Assembly (NCBI RefSeq): GCF_002849855.1
Contig: NZ_CP018617.1
Coordinates: 558,001-622,000 of the forward strand
Source of the DNA: Vibrio azureus
Lineage (GTDB): Bacteria; Pseudomonadota; Gammaproteobacteria; Enterobacterales; Vibrionaceae
Length of the DNA stretch: 64,000 nt
Direction: 5' to 3'
Part shown: in pieces, positions 8,042 to 16,513 of the stretch
Numbering within the stretch: the stretch's first letter is position 1
Layout: each line of letters begins with the position of its first letter
Position numbers and translations under genes: made by a program
The notes under the pieces: model-generated
What the model saw: only the letters and a program-made list of their open reading frames with translations
Database searches by the model: none
What the model was told of the DNA's origin: nothing

Positions 8042-8503
8042 ATGATGATGAACTATATACAGAAAAATAATAGAAACATACCTTGGTTTACCAGTCTTAT
8101 TGATGTTTTTTCTTGGCTGGAAATAGAAGCTAAAGATTACGATTGGCATTTCTCGGATGTTGATGGGGGTTGGTATGAACTAGATGATCCCTCTTGGGTG
8201 GAAGGTGAAGAATTAGCCAGAAGGCTATGTGAATACAATTACCAATTTGTTTGGTCTGTTATATCTGCGTACCCAAAAGGTACTTCGCCATATACTAGCG
8301 AAAAGCCGTATGCTGATGGTAACTCTGATTTTTGGTCAGGCATTCCCAAAAAACAGCTAGAAAATTCACTATTTGAAATAGTATGCTGGGATAGCAGTGC
8401 GACACTTTTTATTGGTATACCTGATGAGCTTCAAAAAAGTTTGCTAAAAAATGCTCCAGGTATTAGAGATTTAAACAAAGAAAATGAGCGACGAAAGTGC
8501 TAA
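8042..8503 (+). CDS. Hypothetical cassette-like protein
   Basis: 153 residues; three consecutive ATG codons at 8042-8050 make the exact start uncertain. Not recognised. Aromatic and acidic (WLEIEAKDYDWHFSDVDGGW, DFWSGIPKKQLENSLFEIVCWDSSATLFIG), soluble, no signal peptide. The last part (PDELQKSLLKNAPGIRDLN) has a helical look. It sits between two attC-like structures, six bases after the first and with its stop codon inside the start of the second, the normal geometry of an integron cassette gene. Function unknown; small soluble immunity-like proteins often have this composition. Confidence 0.6.
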   Translation: MMMNYIQKNNRNIPWFTSLIDVFSWLEIEAKDYDWHFSDVDGGWYELDDPSWVEGEELARRLCEYNYQFVWSVISAYPKGTSPYTSEKPYADGNSDFWSGIPKKQLENSLFEIVCWDSSATLFIGIPDELQKSLLKNAPGIRDLNKENERRKC

Positions 8504-8588
8504 CAAGGCCAGTCACAGCGATGCCAGAAAGCGACGGCCTAAAAATACTGGCCGCCACTTTCTGGTACGCGTGCTGGCGGCATTATGT
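8500..8588 (+). repeat. Degenerate attC-like site
   Basis: Starts CTAACAAGGCCAG at the gene's stop codon, has a long internal palindrome (GCCAGAAAGCGACGGCC near 8523 against GGCCGCCACTTTCTGG near 8550), and ends CTGGCGGCATTATG, where a functional site would read GCGTTATG. Length about 89 bases, normal for an attC. Confidence 0.6.
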
Positions 8589-8602
8589 ATTTGGAGAGAA
8601 AT

Positions 8603-8875
8603 ATGGATTTTCTCGTAGGCGTAGAACTTCAAGATTCATTTGTTTTGGGTTGTAACTACTGCAATCAAACTTCGGGGATTGAACTAGAGTTCAGCATCTG
8701 GCCTGAGTCTGAATACTATAAAACTCCAAAGGTAGGTGAGTATACTTGCTATCATTTGGGCTCTCTTCTGTTTGACAATGTTTCGAGTATTACTGGGCTT
8801 TTGAATCAAAGTGATATACAGCCAACCCTAGATCCTGATGGCTCAAAAGACTATAGAAACATAGAATATTTCTAA
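8603..8875 (+). CDS. Hypothetical cassette-like protein
   Basis: 90 residues from the ATG at 8603, chosen over the ATG at 8585 because GGAGAG precedes it by a normal spacing. Not recognised. Soluble, with a NYCNQ stretch and a Tyr-rich middle (PESEYYKTPKVGEYTCYHLGS); no membrane helix or signal. It follows an attC-like site and is the third small orphan gene in a row with that arrangement, so probably a captured cassette gene. Confidence 0.55.
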   Translation: MDFLVGVELQDSFVLGCNYCNQTSGIELEFSIWPESEYYKTPKVGEYTCYHLGSLLFDNVSSITGLLNQSDIQPTLDPDGSKDYRNIEYF

Positions 8876-8998
8876 AAGAACCAATCATATTTCAAGGTTG
8901 TTGGTAGCTTTGGTAGCATATAGTTTGAGAGCTCAGGTATTCATTTTGAGCTGCGCACATTCAATAGGGATTGAAGTGTAGATTAGCCAACACTAACC

Positions 8999-9090
8999 CC
9001 CGAATGTTGAACAAGCCCGAAGCCACTTTATTAAGTAGATTGTGCAACTCAGTTTGAAGAGCATGTCGCATTGGGACTTTTCTCAAGGCG
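8999..9090 (+). repeat. Dispersed repeat family A, copy 2
   Basis: First 43 bases match 3837-3880 with four or five changes (AACAAGCCCGAAGCCACTTT region). Confidence 0.65.
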
Positions 9091-9320
9091 AACGACGCTA
9101 GCATAAGATTACGATAGCAACCTTATCAATCAGTTAGCTATTTTTTCTACCGTCTCTTCCCCTCTGATTACCTTTGCCATTATCCTTATTGTCAAATGCC
9201 TCTCGGCTAGATCGGTCGACTAATCCCCACGCAAGCCATGGCATGCTAACAGCCAGAGGTAAGATTGCATTGTTCAACCAGTGACTTTCTGGGGAAGGTT
9301 GAGCTATTTGCCATACTTTT

Positions 9321-9410
9321 AGTTATTCATAAATTGCTAATGTTCGATTTTCCGAAACTAATAATTGTCCAGAAATGTGCCGAAGAGGCATGGAACAAGA
9401 AAAATGCCCC
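9321..9410 (+). repeat. Dispersed repeat family B, long copy
   Basis: AGTTATTCATAAATTGCTAA, CGAAACTAATAATTGTCC, AGAAATGTGCCGA, GAGGCATGGAACAAG, AAAATGCCCC. The same blocks in the same order occur at 12411-12502. Confidence 0.7.
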
Positions 9411-9588
9411 AAAATGGTTTAGGGCTTTTACTCAGTTACCTTCAATTAAGATGGTTTCGACTTAGAAAAAGTTATCCTTCTAGCGTTCGATTAATATAGG
9501 CTACAGATTGTGAGTTTCCCCCTATTTTTATCAATTCTATAGAAAAGAGGATTTGACGAGACGTCAAGATCAACGTCTCATCATATTA

Positions 9589-10302
9589 TCACTGAATACT
9601 CTTCGACTCTTTCGGCTCTGTTCGGTAGTTATCACCTGCGGTTATGTCATATCGGATTGTAGTGTCGTCAGTGAATTGGGAAAAATCTAGCCTAATATCA
9701 TAAGCATTAAAAACACCTTCTTTTTTTATTTTCCCTCCAATGTAATAATCGCAACTGAAGCCACCTGACCACTTTTTTCTGAACTCAAAAAATTCAACCT
9801 TGCAATTTCTTGCCTCTAAAAGTGATTTTGTAGAAATAAATTTATCACTTTCCATTCTTGGCGGGTATATTCGTAGCTCTGCAAAACCTACCGTATCGTA
9901 AGCATTTTCAGCATCAACAGTAATATCGTACTGCTTCATATCGCACCCGTTAGATATAAAGTTGGTATAAGGAATACGTAATTCATAGTGACTTTCATCT
10001 TGCGAGAAATTATGCTCGATGCGTAATATTGCTTTGCCCCCTTTGCGTTTTTTACCGTCCACTGCACTCCAAGAAAAAGACTTACAAAGTTCGCCTCCCC
10101 CGTAGAATGTACTGTATGCTTTAACTTTCGCATCCTCTGGTTTCAAGCCTTTTATAGTAATGTAGCGATCGTCAGGCGACGCTCCAAATGGCGGAGTCGT
10201 TTTGCTGTGTTTGGCAAAGAAAGAAGGCACTGCATAATACAGCCCTAAAGCCCCAATAAAAACAACTAAAGGTAAGCCTACTTTAAAAACTTTACTCATC
10301 AA
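9589..10302 (-). CDS. Membrane-anchored lipase-partner (putative immunity) protein, copy A
   Basis: 237 residues. One N-terminal membrane segment (about 6-25) followed by a long soluble part, so probably anchored in the inner membrane with the domain in the periplasm. Very similar to the copy at 10648-11343: shared blocks include KAYSTFYGGG, DTVGFAELRIYPPRMES and EGVFNAYDIRLDFSQFT. Cysteines at equivalent positions could form disulfides. The start overlaps the end of a lipase gene remnant by 8 bases (ATGAGTAA), as the other copy overlaps the intact lipase end. Immunity to a secreted lipase is an inference from this coupling and from the anchor; the family itself is not one I recognise. Confidence 0.7.
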   Translation of the reverse strand: MMSKVFKVGLPLVVFIGALGLYYAVPSFFAKHSKTTPPFGASPDDRYITIKGLKPEDAKVKAYSTFYGGGELCKSFSWSAVDGKKRKGGKAILRIEHNFSQDESHYELRIPYTNFISNGCDMKQYDITVDAENAYDTVGFAELRIYPPRMESDKFISTKSLLEARNCKVEFFEFRKKWSGGFSCDYYIGGKIKKEGVFNAYDIRLDFSQFTDDTTIRYDITAGDNYRTEPKESKSIQ

Positions 10303-10391
10303 TTTGTCCTTTTATGTCAATAACTAGTGGCGCTGCATTACCATAGAGTAAGGTAATAGGTGGCAACAATGCAGGAGAGTTTATAAGCACA
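10295..10391 (-). pseudogene. C-terminal remnant of a second lipase gene
   Basis: Read on the minus strand this encodes INSPALLPPITLLYG...VIDIKGQIDE and a stop, matching the last 31 residues of the intact lipase (VNSPTVLPPGVLLYG...QIDLEGRING). The rest of that lipase is gone; beyond about 10400 the similarity stops. It shows that each partner gene once followed its own lipase. Confidence 0.75.
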
Positions 10392-10436
10392 GCGTTCAAC
10401 GTTTCTTAATCCGACAGAAACGTACTTGTTCACAAT

Positions 10437-10458
10437 GAGTTAGCTATTCAGCTAACTC
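10437..10458. repeat. Perfect 9-bp inverted repeat
   Basis: GAGTTAGCT, loop ATTC, AGCTAACTC. No T run on either side, so not an obvious terminator. It lies at the junction between the two duplicated units. Confidence 0.6.
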
Positions 10459-10647
10459 AAAATTGCCCAAAAATGGTTTAGAGCTTTTACTCATTTACCT
10501 TCAATTCAGATGGTTTCGACTTAGAAAAAGTTATCCTTCTAGCGTTCGATTAATATAGGCTACAGATTGTGAGTTTCCCCGTATTTATATCAATTGTATA
10601 GAAAAGAGGATTTGACGAGACGTCAAGATCAACGTCTCATCATATTA

Positions 10648-11343
10648 TCACTGAATACTCTTCGACTCTGTTCGGTAGTTATCACCAGCGGTTATGTCAT
10701 ATCGGATTGTAGTGTCGTCAGTGAATTGGGAAAAATCTAGCCTAATATCATAAGCATTAAAAACACCTTCTTTTTTTACTTTCCCTCCAATGTAATAATC
10801 ACAAGCAAAGCCATCGGACCAATCCTGCCACTCGTCATAATATTTTGCTCTACAATTTTTTGCCTCTAAAAATGACGTTGCAGCAATAAACTTATCACTT
10901 TCCATTCTTGGCGGGTATATTCGTAGCTCTGCAAAACCAACGGTGTCGTATTCATTTTCTGCATCCACCACTATGTCATAGAGCTTTATATCACAGCCAC
11001 TAGATATAAAGTTTTTGTATGGAATACGCAGTTCATAATGATTCTCATCGCTGGCAAAGTTATGATTGATACGCAATCTCGCTTTCCCCCCTGGGCGCTT
11101 TTTACCATCGGAGGCACTCCAAGAAAACGATTTACACTCAGCGCCGCCTCCGTAAAAAGTGCTGTATGCTTTGACCTTGGCATCTTTGGGTTTTGTCCCT
11201 TGGATTGAGATATAGCTATCTTCAGGAGATGAACCAAACGGTGGCTTGGCGCTCTCAGACCACTCAAATGCTGGGTAAACTACATAAAAAAGCACGGCCC
11301 AAAGCGCTATTAAAATCGTGCCTATTTTAAAAAACTTAGCCAT
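10648..11343 (-). CDS. Membrane-anchored lipase-partner (putative immunity) protein, copy B
   Basis: 231 residues: N-terminal membrane segment (about 5-23, FFKIGTILIALWAVLFYVVY), then a soluble, probably periplasmic, beta-rich domain. It is paralogous to copy A; differences cluster around residues 155-180 (the CRAKYYDEWQDWSDG stretch against CKVEFFEFRKKWSGG), as expected if this is the specificity region. Its ATG overlaps the lipase stop by 8 bases (ATGGCTAA), so it is translationally coupled to the lipase. Coupled gene order, membrane anchor and duplication all fit an immunity protein for a type VI secretion lipase effector, but nothing in the sequence proves it. Confidence 0.72.
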   Translation of the reverse strand: MAKFFKIGTILIALWAVLFYVVYPAFEWSESAKPPFGSSPEDSYISIQGTKPKDAKVKAYSTFYGGGAECKSFSWSASDGKKRPGGKARLRINHNFASDENHYELRIPYKNFISSGCDIKLYDIVVDAENEYDTVGFAELRIYPPRMESDKFIAATSFLEAKNCRAKYYDEWQDWSDGFACDYYIGGKVKKEGVFNAYDIRLDFSQFTDDTTIRYDITAGDNYRTESKSIQ

Positions 11344-12361
11344 TAATCCGTCCTTCTAAATCAATCTGTAATGGTTGCTTATCACCATACAATAACACAC
11401 CAGGAGGAAGCACTGTTGGGGAGTTAACCAGTCCCCCTAGCTCTCTTTGAATGCGCTTAAGATTGGCTAGTAATTTGGTTATAGTTTCCTCTTCAAGCTT
11501 TAAGCTTCTACGTTTTTTGATGGCTCGTAAGGAGATATTTTTGCTTTGTTTATACTCTTCTTGTAATGTTTGAATCGCTTGATTTAAATTATCTATTGTC
11601 GCTGTAAGCTCTGTATTTGCATTGGTATAGCTTTGGGATAGAGTGCCATGGAGTAGTATTTTCAGTTGCGATTTTAGGTTTGGAATATACTCTGACATCA
11701 TATGTTGGAGACCTGAATCAAGAATGGTCGCCTTGTAACCGTTTATATCAATATGTTCTTTACTTAGGGTATCTGCCAGAATAAATGTATCATCTTGTGT
11801 GTTACGTGCAAATGTTAGGCTGGTAATATGAGTCTGCTTCGGCGTTAGCAGCACCTGTTTGACTTCTTGTGGTTGGAACTTTTCACGGCTATAAGTCAGT
11901 AGTTGAACGAGATTGCCATGATGGTGATAATTATCATCATCATTGTCCACTACGAGATCTAAAACTAAAGATGAAAGTTTTGACGAATTCGAAGTTTCAT
12001 CTGGATTGGTATTCGCCCATTTAAATGGTACTTGAGGTACTAGGTCATGGTTATTGACATGGCGATAATGTGTTATGTCATTATAAGCGCCCACAAATGA
12101 ATGCGTGCCCGTTCTCGGCATTCCGTAGGTATAAAGCCGAAGTGTTTTTGGTGAAAAATACTGCTTCAATAATGCACTGACTATAAGTGCGCCCGCACCG
12201 CCTAGACTATGCCCACAAATATATAATTTCTTGTATTTGTGAAACGTCGAGATGTCTGTCTGTATTAGTGCCCAAAATGCTGATGCGTATTGATAAAAGC
12301 CTCGTAGTTCGCAAACCTTTCGTCTTTTTACTGGTAAAGTTTGAGCATTGCCTAAGCCCAA
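11336..12361 (-). CDS. Class 3 lipase-like effector, N-terminally truncated
   Basis: 341 residues from a TTG at 12361; the frame stays open only 17 codons further upstream. It has the lipase GxSxG box in LYICGHSLGGAGA (about residues 47-59), the downstream RLYTYGMPRTG and the Asp/His-containing HYRHVNNHDLVPQVP typical of fungal-type class 3 lipases. Only about 50 residues precede the nucleophile elbow where complete members have 100 or more, and dispersed repeat B begins immediately upstream, so the N-terminal part (and any VgrG/PAAR/MIX-like secretion domain) has been lost. A C-terminal region of about 150 residues with a coiled-coil stretch (TATIDNLNQAIQTLQEEYKQ) follows the catalytic domain. 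No His-rich or signal peptide start. Probably a remnant of a phospholipase effector; it may be inactive. Confidence 0.72.
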   Translation of the reverse strand: MGLGNAQTLPVKRRKVCELRGFYQYASAFWALIQTDISTFHKYKKLYICGHSLGGAGALIVSALLKQYFSPKTLRLYTYGMPRTGTHSFVGAYNDITHYRHVNNHDLVPQVPFKWANTNPDETSNSSKLSSLVLDLVVDNDDDNYHHHGNLVQLLTYSREKFQPQEVKQVLLTPKQTHITSLTFARNTQDDTFILADTLSKEHIDINGYKATILDSGLQHMMSEYIPNLKSQLKILLHGTLSQSYTNANTELTATIDNLNQAIQTLQEEYKQSKNISLRAIKKRRSLKLEEETITKLLANLKRIQRELGGLVNSPTVLPPGVLLYGDKQPLQIDLEGRING

Positions 12362-12410
12362 GATATGGCTGTCACGGATTAGACGACATTTTATATTTTG
12401 CCTTACAAAA

Positions 12411-12502
12411 AGTTATGCATTAATCGCTAATGTACAATTTTACGAAACTCTTTTTTGTCCAAAAATGTGCCGACGGGGGGGCATGAAACACGGAAATGCC
12501 CC
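12411..12502 (+). repeat. Dispersed repeat family B, long copy
   Basis: AGTTATGCATTAATCGCTAA, TACGAAACTC, TTGTCCAAAAATGTGCCGA, GGCATGAAACACGGAAATG. It covers the place where the lipase N terminus should be. Confidence 0.7.
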
Positions 12503-12679
12503 TTTTTCACTTAGATCAAATGTTCTACACATTTTACGAATAGGTCAATAGATTTAATAAACGCGTCAATCAGGACGCTCGTGCGCTCGTGCCTATTACA
12601 CGGGCCTTATCTGTTGATAAACTATGAGACCAATTTTTTAAAAAACGGAAGGTCTTAATAACAACCTTAGGAATCAATA

Positions 12680-14077
12680 ATGAAAGCACCGACAAGTAAA
12701 TCCCTGAAGTATTGTAATGAAATTTGTCGATTAGGTGCGCCGCTTGTCATTGCCTTTCTTGCCCAAATTGGTATGCAGATTGTTGATACTGCCATGCTAG
12801 GACAACTCGGTGCTAAAGCACTAGCTGTTGGCGCATTGGGTGGTACAATCATCTACACATTGATAAGCTTCAGTGCTGGCTTTTTAAGCCCTAGTGGGGT
12901 TTTTATTTCTGAAATGCGTGGGGCACGCAACAATAAACACATCCCTATCATTATAAAACAAGGCTTACTTATTGCTTTAATACTAAGCTTTTTGTTTATT
13001 GCGATATTATATTTTTCTCCCTTTTTCTTACAGTTCATGGAGTTAGATAAAGAACTGGTTGAGCAAACGGGATTATATTTGCAAACTCTAGCATGGGGCT
13101 TGCCAAGTATTTTGATATTCATCATCCTACGTGACTTCATTGTCGCTTTCAATTATTCCAAGCTCGTGATGATAATCTCACTTATCGCTATTCCGATGAA
13201 TGCTATACTCAATAGCATTTTAATGTACGGTTTATTTGGCTTACCTGAACTCGGGCTTATTGGTATTGGGTATTCAACCTCAATAACTCGTATAGCTATG
13301 TTGTGTTTTCTCGTTGTCTATATTGCGTCAAATCCAAGAATCTGCGTCTTACTAAGAAACGCGTCAAACCATTTAACGACATTCATCCAGTTTAAAAAAA
13401 TGCTTACTATGGGAGGCTCAACAGGGGCCATGGTAGGTTTAGAGGTCGGTATGTTTTTAATGGTTACATTGTTTGTCGGCCAAATTGGTGTTATATCTCT
13501 CGCAGCTCACCAAATTGCCTCTCAATGTGTGAGTGTTGCATTTGCTATTGCGTTTGGTCTTTCTCAAGCAGCTAACATTAGAGTTGCCTATGTAAAAGGC
13601 GCGAATAAAGCCCATTTAGTTCCAGTCTATACCTACGCATCGCTGGGTCTAGGTCTGTTTTGTTCATCAATTATCGCATTACTACTCGTACTTGGCGCCA
13701 AACCCATTATCAACCTATTTTTTGACTCAGAACTTTTGGCAAACCAAGAAGCATTGGGTCTAGCTATAAACTTGCTCTGTATGGCTGCAATTTTGCAATA
13801 TTTTGATTCATGCCAGGCTATACTACTGGGTGTATTACGCGCCTTGAAGGACACCTTTGTCCCGATGTTACTCGCAATCTCTAGTTATTGGTTATTGGGG
13901 GTTGTAAGTAGCTATTTACTGGCATTTCATATGAACTGGGGTACCGTTGGTATATGGGTTGGTATTTGCCTAGGAATAGGAGCTTCATCACTGTTTGCCT
14001 ATATGCGTTACCTCTTCATCAATCAGCGAGCAGTTGCAATAGATGATGATCAAGCAGTGATACTCAAAACCACATAG
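12680..14077 (+). CDS. MATE family multidrug efflux transporter
   Basis: 465 residues with about twelve hydrophobic helices, the standard size and topology of MATE (NorM-like) sodium or proton antiporters of the inner membrane. The start shows the family pattern in each half: APLVIAFLAQIGMQIVDTAMLGQLG (first) and GGSTGAMVGLEVGMFLMVTLFVGQIG (second), with QLG/QIG motifs. ATG at 12680 has TAGGAA upstream. It exports cationic drugs or metabolites; which substrate cannot be told. A DJ-1/PfpI gene follows within 50 bases and may be co-transcribed. Confidence 0.92.
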   Translation: MKAPTSKSLKYCNEICRLGAPLVIAFLAQIGMQIVDTAMLGQLGAKALAVGALGGTIIYTLISFSAGFLSPSGVFISEMRGARNNKHIPIIIKQGLLIALILSFLFIAILYFSPFFLQFMELDKELVEQTGLYLQTLAWGLPSILIFIILRDFIVAFNYSKLVMIISLIAIPMNAILNSILMYGLFGLPELGLIGIGYSTSITRIAMLCFLVVYIASNPRICVLLRNASNHLTTFIQFKKMLTMGGSTGAMVGLEVGMFLMVTLFVGQIGVISLAAHQIASQCVSVAFAIAFGLSQAANIRVAYVKGANKAHLVPVYTYASLGLGLFCSSIIALLLVLGAKPIINLFFDSELLANQEALGLAINLLCMAAILQYFDSCQAILLGVLRALKDTFVPMLLAISSYWLLGVVSSYLLAFHMNWGTVGIWVGICLGIGASSLFAYMRYLFINQRAVAIDDDQAVILKTT

Positions 14078-14124
14078 AAAGCGTTATAAGGCTCACGAGT
14101 GCTGTGATAAAGGATAAATATATT

Positions 14125-14748
14125 ATGTATAAAGTCGGTATTGTTTTGTTTGATGACTTTACAGATGTAGATTTCTTTCTCACGTATGACTTACTTGGTC
14201 GAACATCTGATAGTTGGACGGTTAGTGTACTTGGAACGAAATCTGAACATAATTCCCATCTTGGTATGAAAGTTAAAATGGACGGACATGTATCAGAAGT
14301 TGTTAATCAAGATGTAGTTCTTATCACCAGTGGTAAACGTGGAATCCCAGCGGCGTTAAAAGATCTTGGGTTTATGTCGGCATTGAATCTTGATCGGAAT
14401 AAACAGCTAATTGGATCAATTTGTGCGGGGTCATTTATCCTTCATGAGCTCGGCTTACTTAAAGGCAAGCCGTTAACGACAAACCCAGATGCAAAGACTG
14501 TTCTAGAAAGTATGGGAGGGGACGTTCAAGACCTACCTCTAGTGATAGAAGGCAATATAGCAACTGCCGGGGGTTGTCTTTCACTGATGTATTTAGTTGG
14601 TTGGTTAGCTGAAAGGTTGTTTGACTCTAGTAAACGACAAAGCATACAAAATCAGTTAATCCCTGCTGGGCAATTAGACCTGTTTGAAGAGCTTATTTCC
14701 ACAACTATTCAGTCTGCTGAATTGGCAAATTCGCATATAAGTGTTTAA
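14125..14748 (+). CDS. DJ-1/PfpI family protein
   Basis: 207 residues from the ATG at 14125 (AAGGA upstream; a GTG at 14104 is less likely). It has the DJ-1/PfpI fold pattern: a KVGIVLFDDFTDVDF start, VVLITSGKRG, and the nucleophile elbow GSICAGSFIL with Cys100, then LTTNPDAKTVL and TAGGCLSLMYL. The elbow plus the Asp near the N terminus resemble isonitrile hydratase and ThiJ-like members rather than proteases. Cytoplasmic. The reaction is not determined. It lies 47 bases after the MATE gene on the same strand. Confidence 0.85.
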   Translation: MYKVGIVLFDDFTDVDFFLTYDLLGRTSDSWTVSVLGTKSEHNSHLGMKVKMDGHVSEVVNQDVVLITSGKRGIPAALKDLGFMSALNLDRNKQLIGSICAGSFILHELGLLKGKPLTTNPDAKTVLESMGGDVQDLPLVIEGNIATAGGCLSLMYLVGWLAERLFDSSKRQSIQNQLIPAGQLDLFEELISTTIQSAELANSHISV

Positions 14749-15182
14749 GGTATTTAAAAATACTTTTTCTAATCTGACACAGGGCGTTTAGGGTGATATT
14801 ACTAAAAACGTTTTTGTCCACAGAACTTTCACAGTTGGCGCTTTGTGATTACCGACGGGGTGTGAGACACGAAAATGTCCAAACCTGTGCTTCAACGGAA
14901 TTTATAACATCTATAAAAATCGGTAATTAGAACTTGATTATTCTAATAAGAAATTTTCGGTATGCTTTCCTGATTAATAAAAATACTTTAAATTTGTACT
15001 AATGATAAAAACTATTTATAGTTAGCTAAATGTAATGATATTACGCACGCTTTATCAGTAGTAGATATCAGAAAATACTTAGAAAATATCGATAAAAGTT
15101 AAGGAGGGGGTAAGAGATACTCCCCGAATTGTACCACTAGAATGCGACGTTAAGTCTTTCCCAACTAATTTGGAAAATAGTT
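14749..15182. other. Gene-free stretch
   Basis: Holds a degenerate repeat B (14811-14880: TTTTTGTCCACAGAAC, ACCGACGGGG, GACACGAAAATGTCC) and an AT-rich stretch (14930-15080). No gene seen. Confidence 0.6.
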
Positions 15183-15662
15183 ATGCTATTAGAAGTTAAA
15201 CACCCCGAATTTAAAAATCATAAGGTTGAAGTTAAAATTGGCGGTTTTTTTTCTGGGCCCAAGTTGATAGTTAATGGTTCTGAAATAAAGAAAAAAAATG
15301 GCTGTTATAGTATTCCATTAAGTTCTGAAAGGGAAATGACGATTCAGTTAAAATATAATATTCTTGACCCAGTTCCTAAAGTAAAAATTAAAGAACGTAT
15401 TCTTGAAATTGCAGAACCTCTAACATGGTTTGAATATTTTTGGATAGTGGCACAGCCAATTCTTCTAGGAGTTTTAGGTGGCTCTGTAGGAGTGATCTTT
15501 GGCTGTGTTGCCGCAGTTGCTAACGGCAGAATATTTCGGAGTGATAAAAGTGTAATAGCGAAATATACTCTCTCTTTCCTTTTGACTTTGGGTGCTTTAT
15601 TGGCTAACTTTCTTATTGTCTTTGCGCTTCTCTTTGTGCTTCATTGGCAATCAATGACTTAA
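15183..15662 (+). CDS. Hypothetical two-helix membrane protein
   Basis: 159 residues. The first 75 form a soluble, Lys-rich domain (LEVKHPEFKNHKVEVKIGGFF). Two hydrophobic segments follow (about 88-110, with GVLGGSVGVIFGCVAAVA, and 128-152, with LSFLLTLGALLANFLIVFALLF). ATG at 15183 is preceded by GGAAAATAG. I do not recognise a family. Isolated gene in an accessory region between repeat remnants. Confidence 0.6.
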   Translation: MLLEVKHPEFKNHKVEVKIGGFFSGPKLIVNGSEIKKKNGCYSIPLSSEREMTIQLKYNILDPVPKVKIKERILEIAEPLTWFEYFWIVAQPILLGVLGGSVGVIFGCVAAVANGRIFRSDKSVIAKYTLSFLLTLGALLANFLIVFALLFVLHWQSMT

Positions 15663-15821
15663 TAATCAGGCATTTTACAGATTAAGCTATCTAGTTGGCT
15701 TGATTGACTCTCGAAGCTTTGCAATTTCAGTTTAAGTGAGCTTTAAATGAGGCAAGGTTTAGAGTTGGGGGGCGTGTTGGTCTCCACTTAACTTAGCGTG
15801 AGAAGCCCAAGGAAATATCGA

Positions 15822-16412
15822 GTGGAATCCAAAATATCTTTGAGCGAGTTTAAATCAAACTTAGAGCTGGTGGAGACTTATATTGCTAATAGCTCTACTA
15901 AGAAACTGACTCGGATAGAATATCGTTCCTTCGATGAAGGAATGTGTGATGCTAACCTTTTCGTTATTTCCAAAAGTGAGGTTGCAGACGAACTTGAAGC
16001 ATTCGTGACCCTTTGTAATTTTCAACTTCATTTCTATGAAGAGTGGAGCTTATCGGACACGACATCAGAGAATGCTAATTCAATTCTCAATCTTTGGGTG
16101 CAACCAGATATTGAGAGCTACCTGTTCGACACGCTCTCATCTAGTGAAGTGCATCAAGAAATCGATTGGATTATTAACTCAATTATTAAGCTTCTATCTG
16201 ATGATTCTTTATTGTTGAAAAGAGTAAGGGATCCCGATAGGTGGGGAGTTTTTGTAAATGGAGAACGTATCTCCAGCGAAACAGCTCTGTCGGATATCGG
16301 TCTTAAAGAGATTATCTGTGGTATTGGCTTTGCTCTTGAGTGGAATTCAGTTGATATTATGTATCAAACAAAAAATGATTATATATTCTTTTCATGGGGT
16401 TCCGGGGCTTGA
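15822..16412 (+). CDS. Hypothetical protein
   Basis: 196 residues using the GTG at 15822, which has AAGGAA eight bases upstream; a GTG at 15798 is an alternative. Not recognised. Soluble, acidic, with a helical N-terminal part (ISLSEFKSNLELVETYIANSS) and no signal peptide. Short isolated genes like this, one after another with unrelated upstream regions (7659-8875 and 15183-17343), look like captured cassettes. Confidence 0.55.
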   Translation: MESKISLSEFKSNLELVETYIANSSTKKLTRIEYRSFDEGMCDANLFVISKSEVADELEAFVTLCNFQLHFYEEWSLSDTTSENANSILNLWVQPDIESYLFDTLSSSEVHQEIDWIINSIIKLLSDDSLLLKRVRDPDRWGVFVNGERISSETALSDIGLKEIICGIGFALEWNSVDIMYQTKNDYIFFSWGSGA

Positions 16413-16513
16413 GAAGTTAGGCGCTTAGTAAGCAGCAACGGGCTGTCACACCTTCCACTCAAATTGTTGCGCAATTACGCGATCGCGTACGAATAAAATG
16501 CTATGAGTAATAT

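Larger units (their letters stand above)
8876..9588. other. Gene-free stretch with decayed repeats
   Basis: Contains repeat A copy 2 (8999-9090), repeat B (9321-9410) and the start of a tandem duplication (from about 9404). No gene supported; a 66-codon frame at 9265-9465 lies over repeat B and is not convincing. Confidence 0.6.
9404..11430 (-). repeat. Tandem duplication of a partner gene with flanks
   Basis: Two units of about 1.06 kb: 9404-10391 and 10462-11430. Each has a tail of the lipase gene, a partner gene and about 180 bases of downstream DNA. The downstream parts are over 90% identical by eye, including a hairpin GAGACGT/ACGTCTC at 9558-9579 and 10617-10638. The middle of the partner genes has diverged more than their ends. 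Confidence 0.85.

Noticed and set aside
12540..12640. GCTCGTGC direct repeat and hairpin before the MATE gene as an attC site
   Set aside because: Lacks the TAAC and GTTA ends; the arms are too short.
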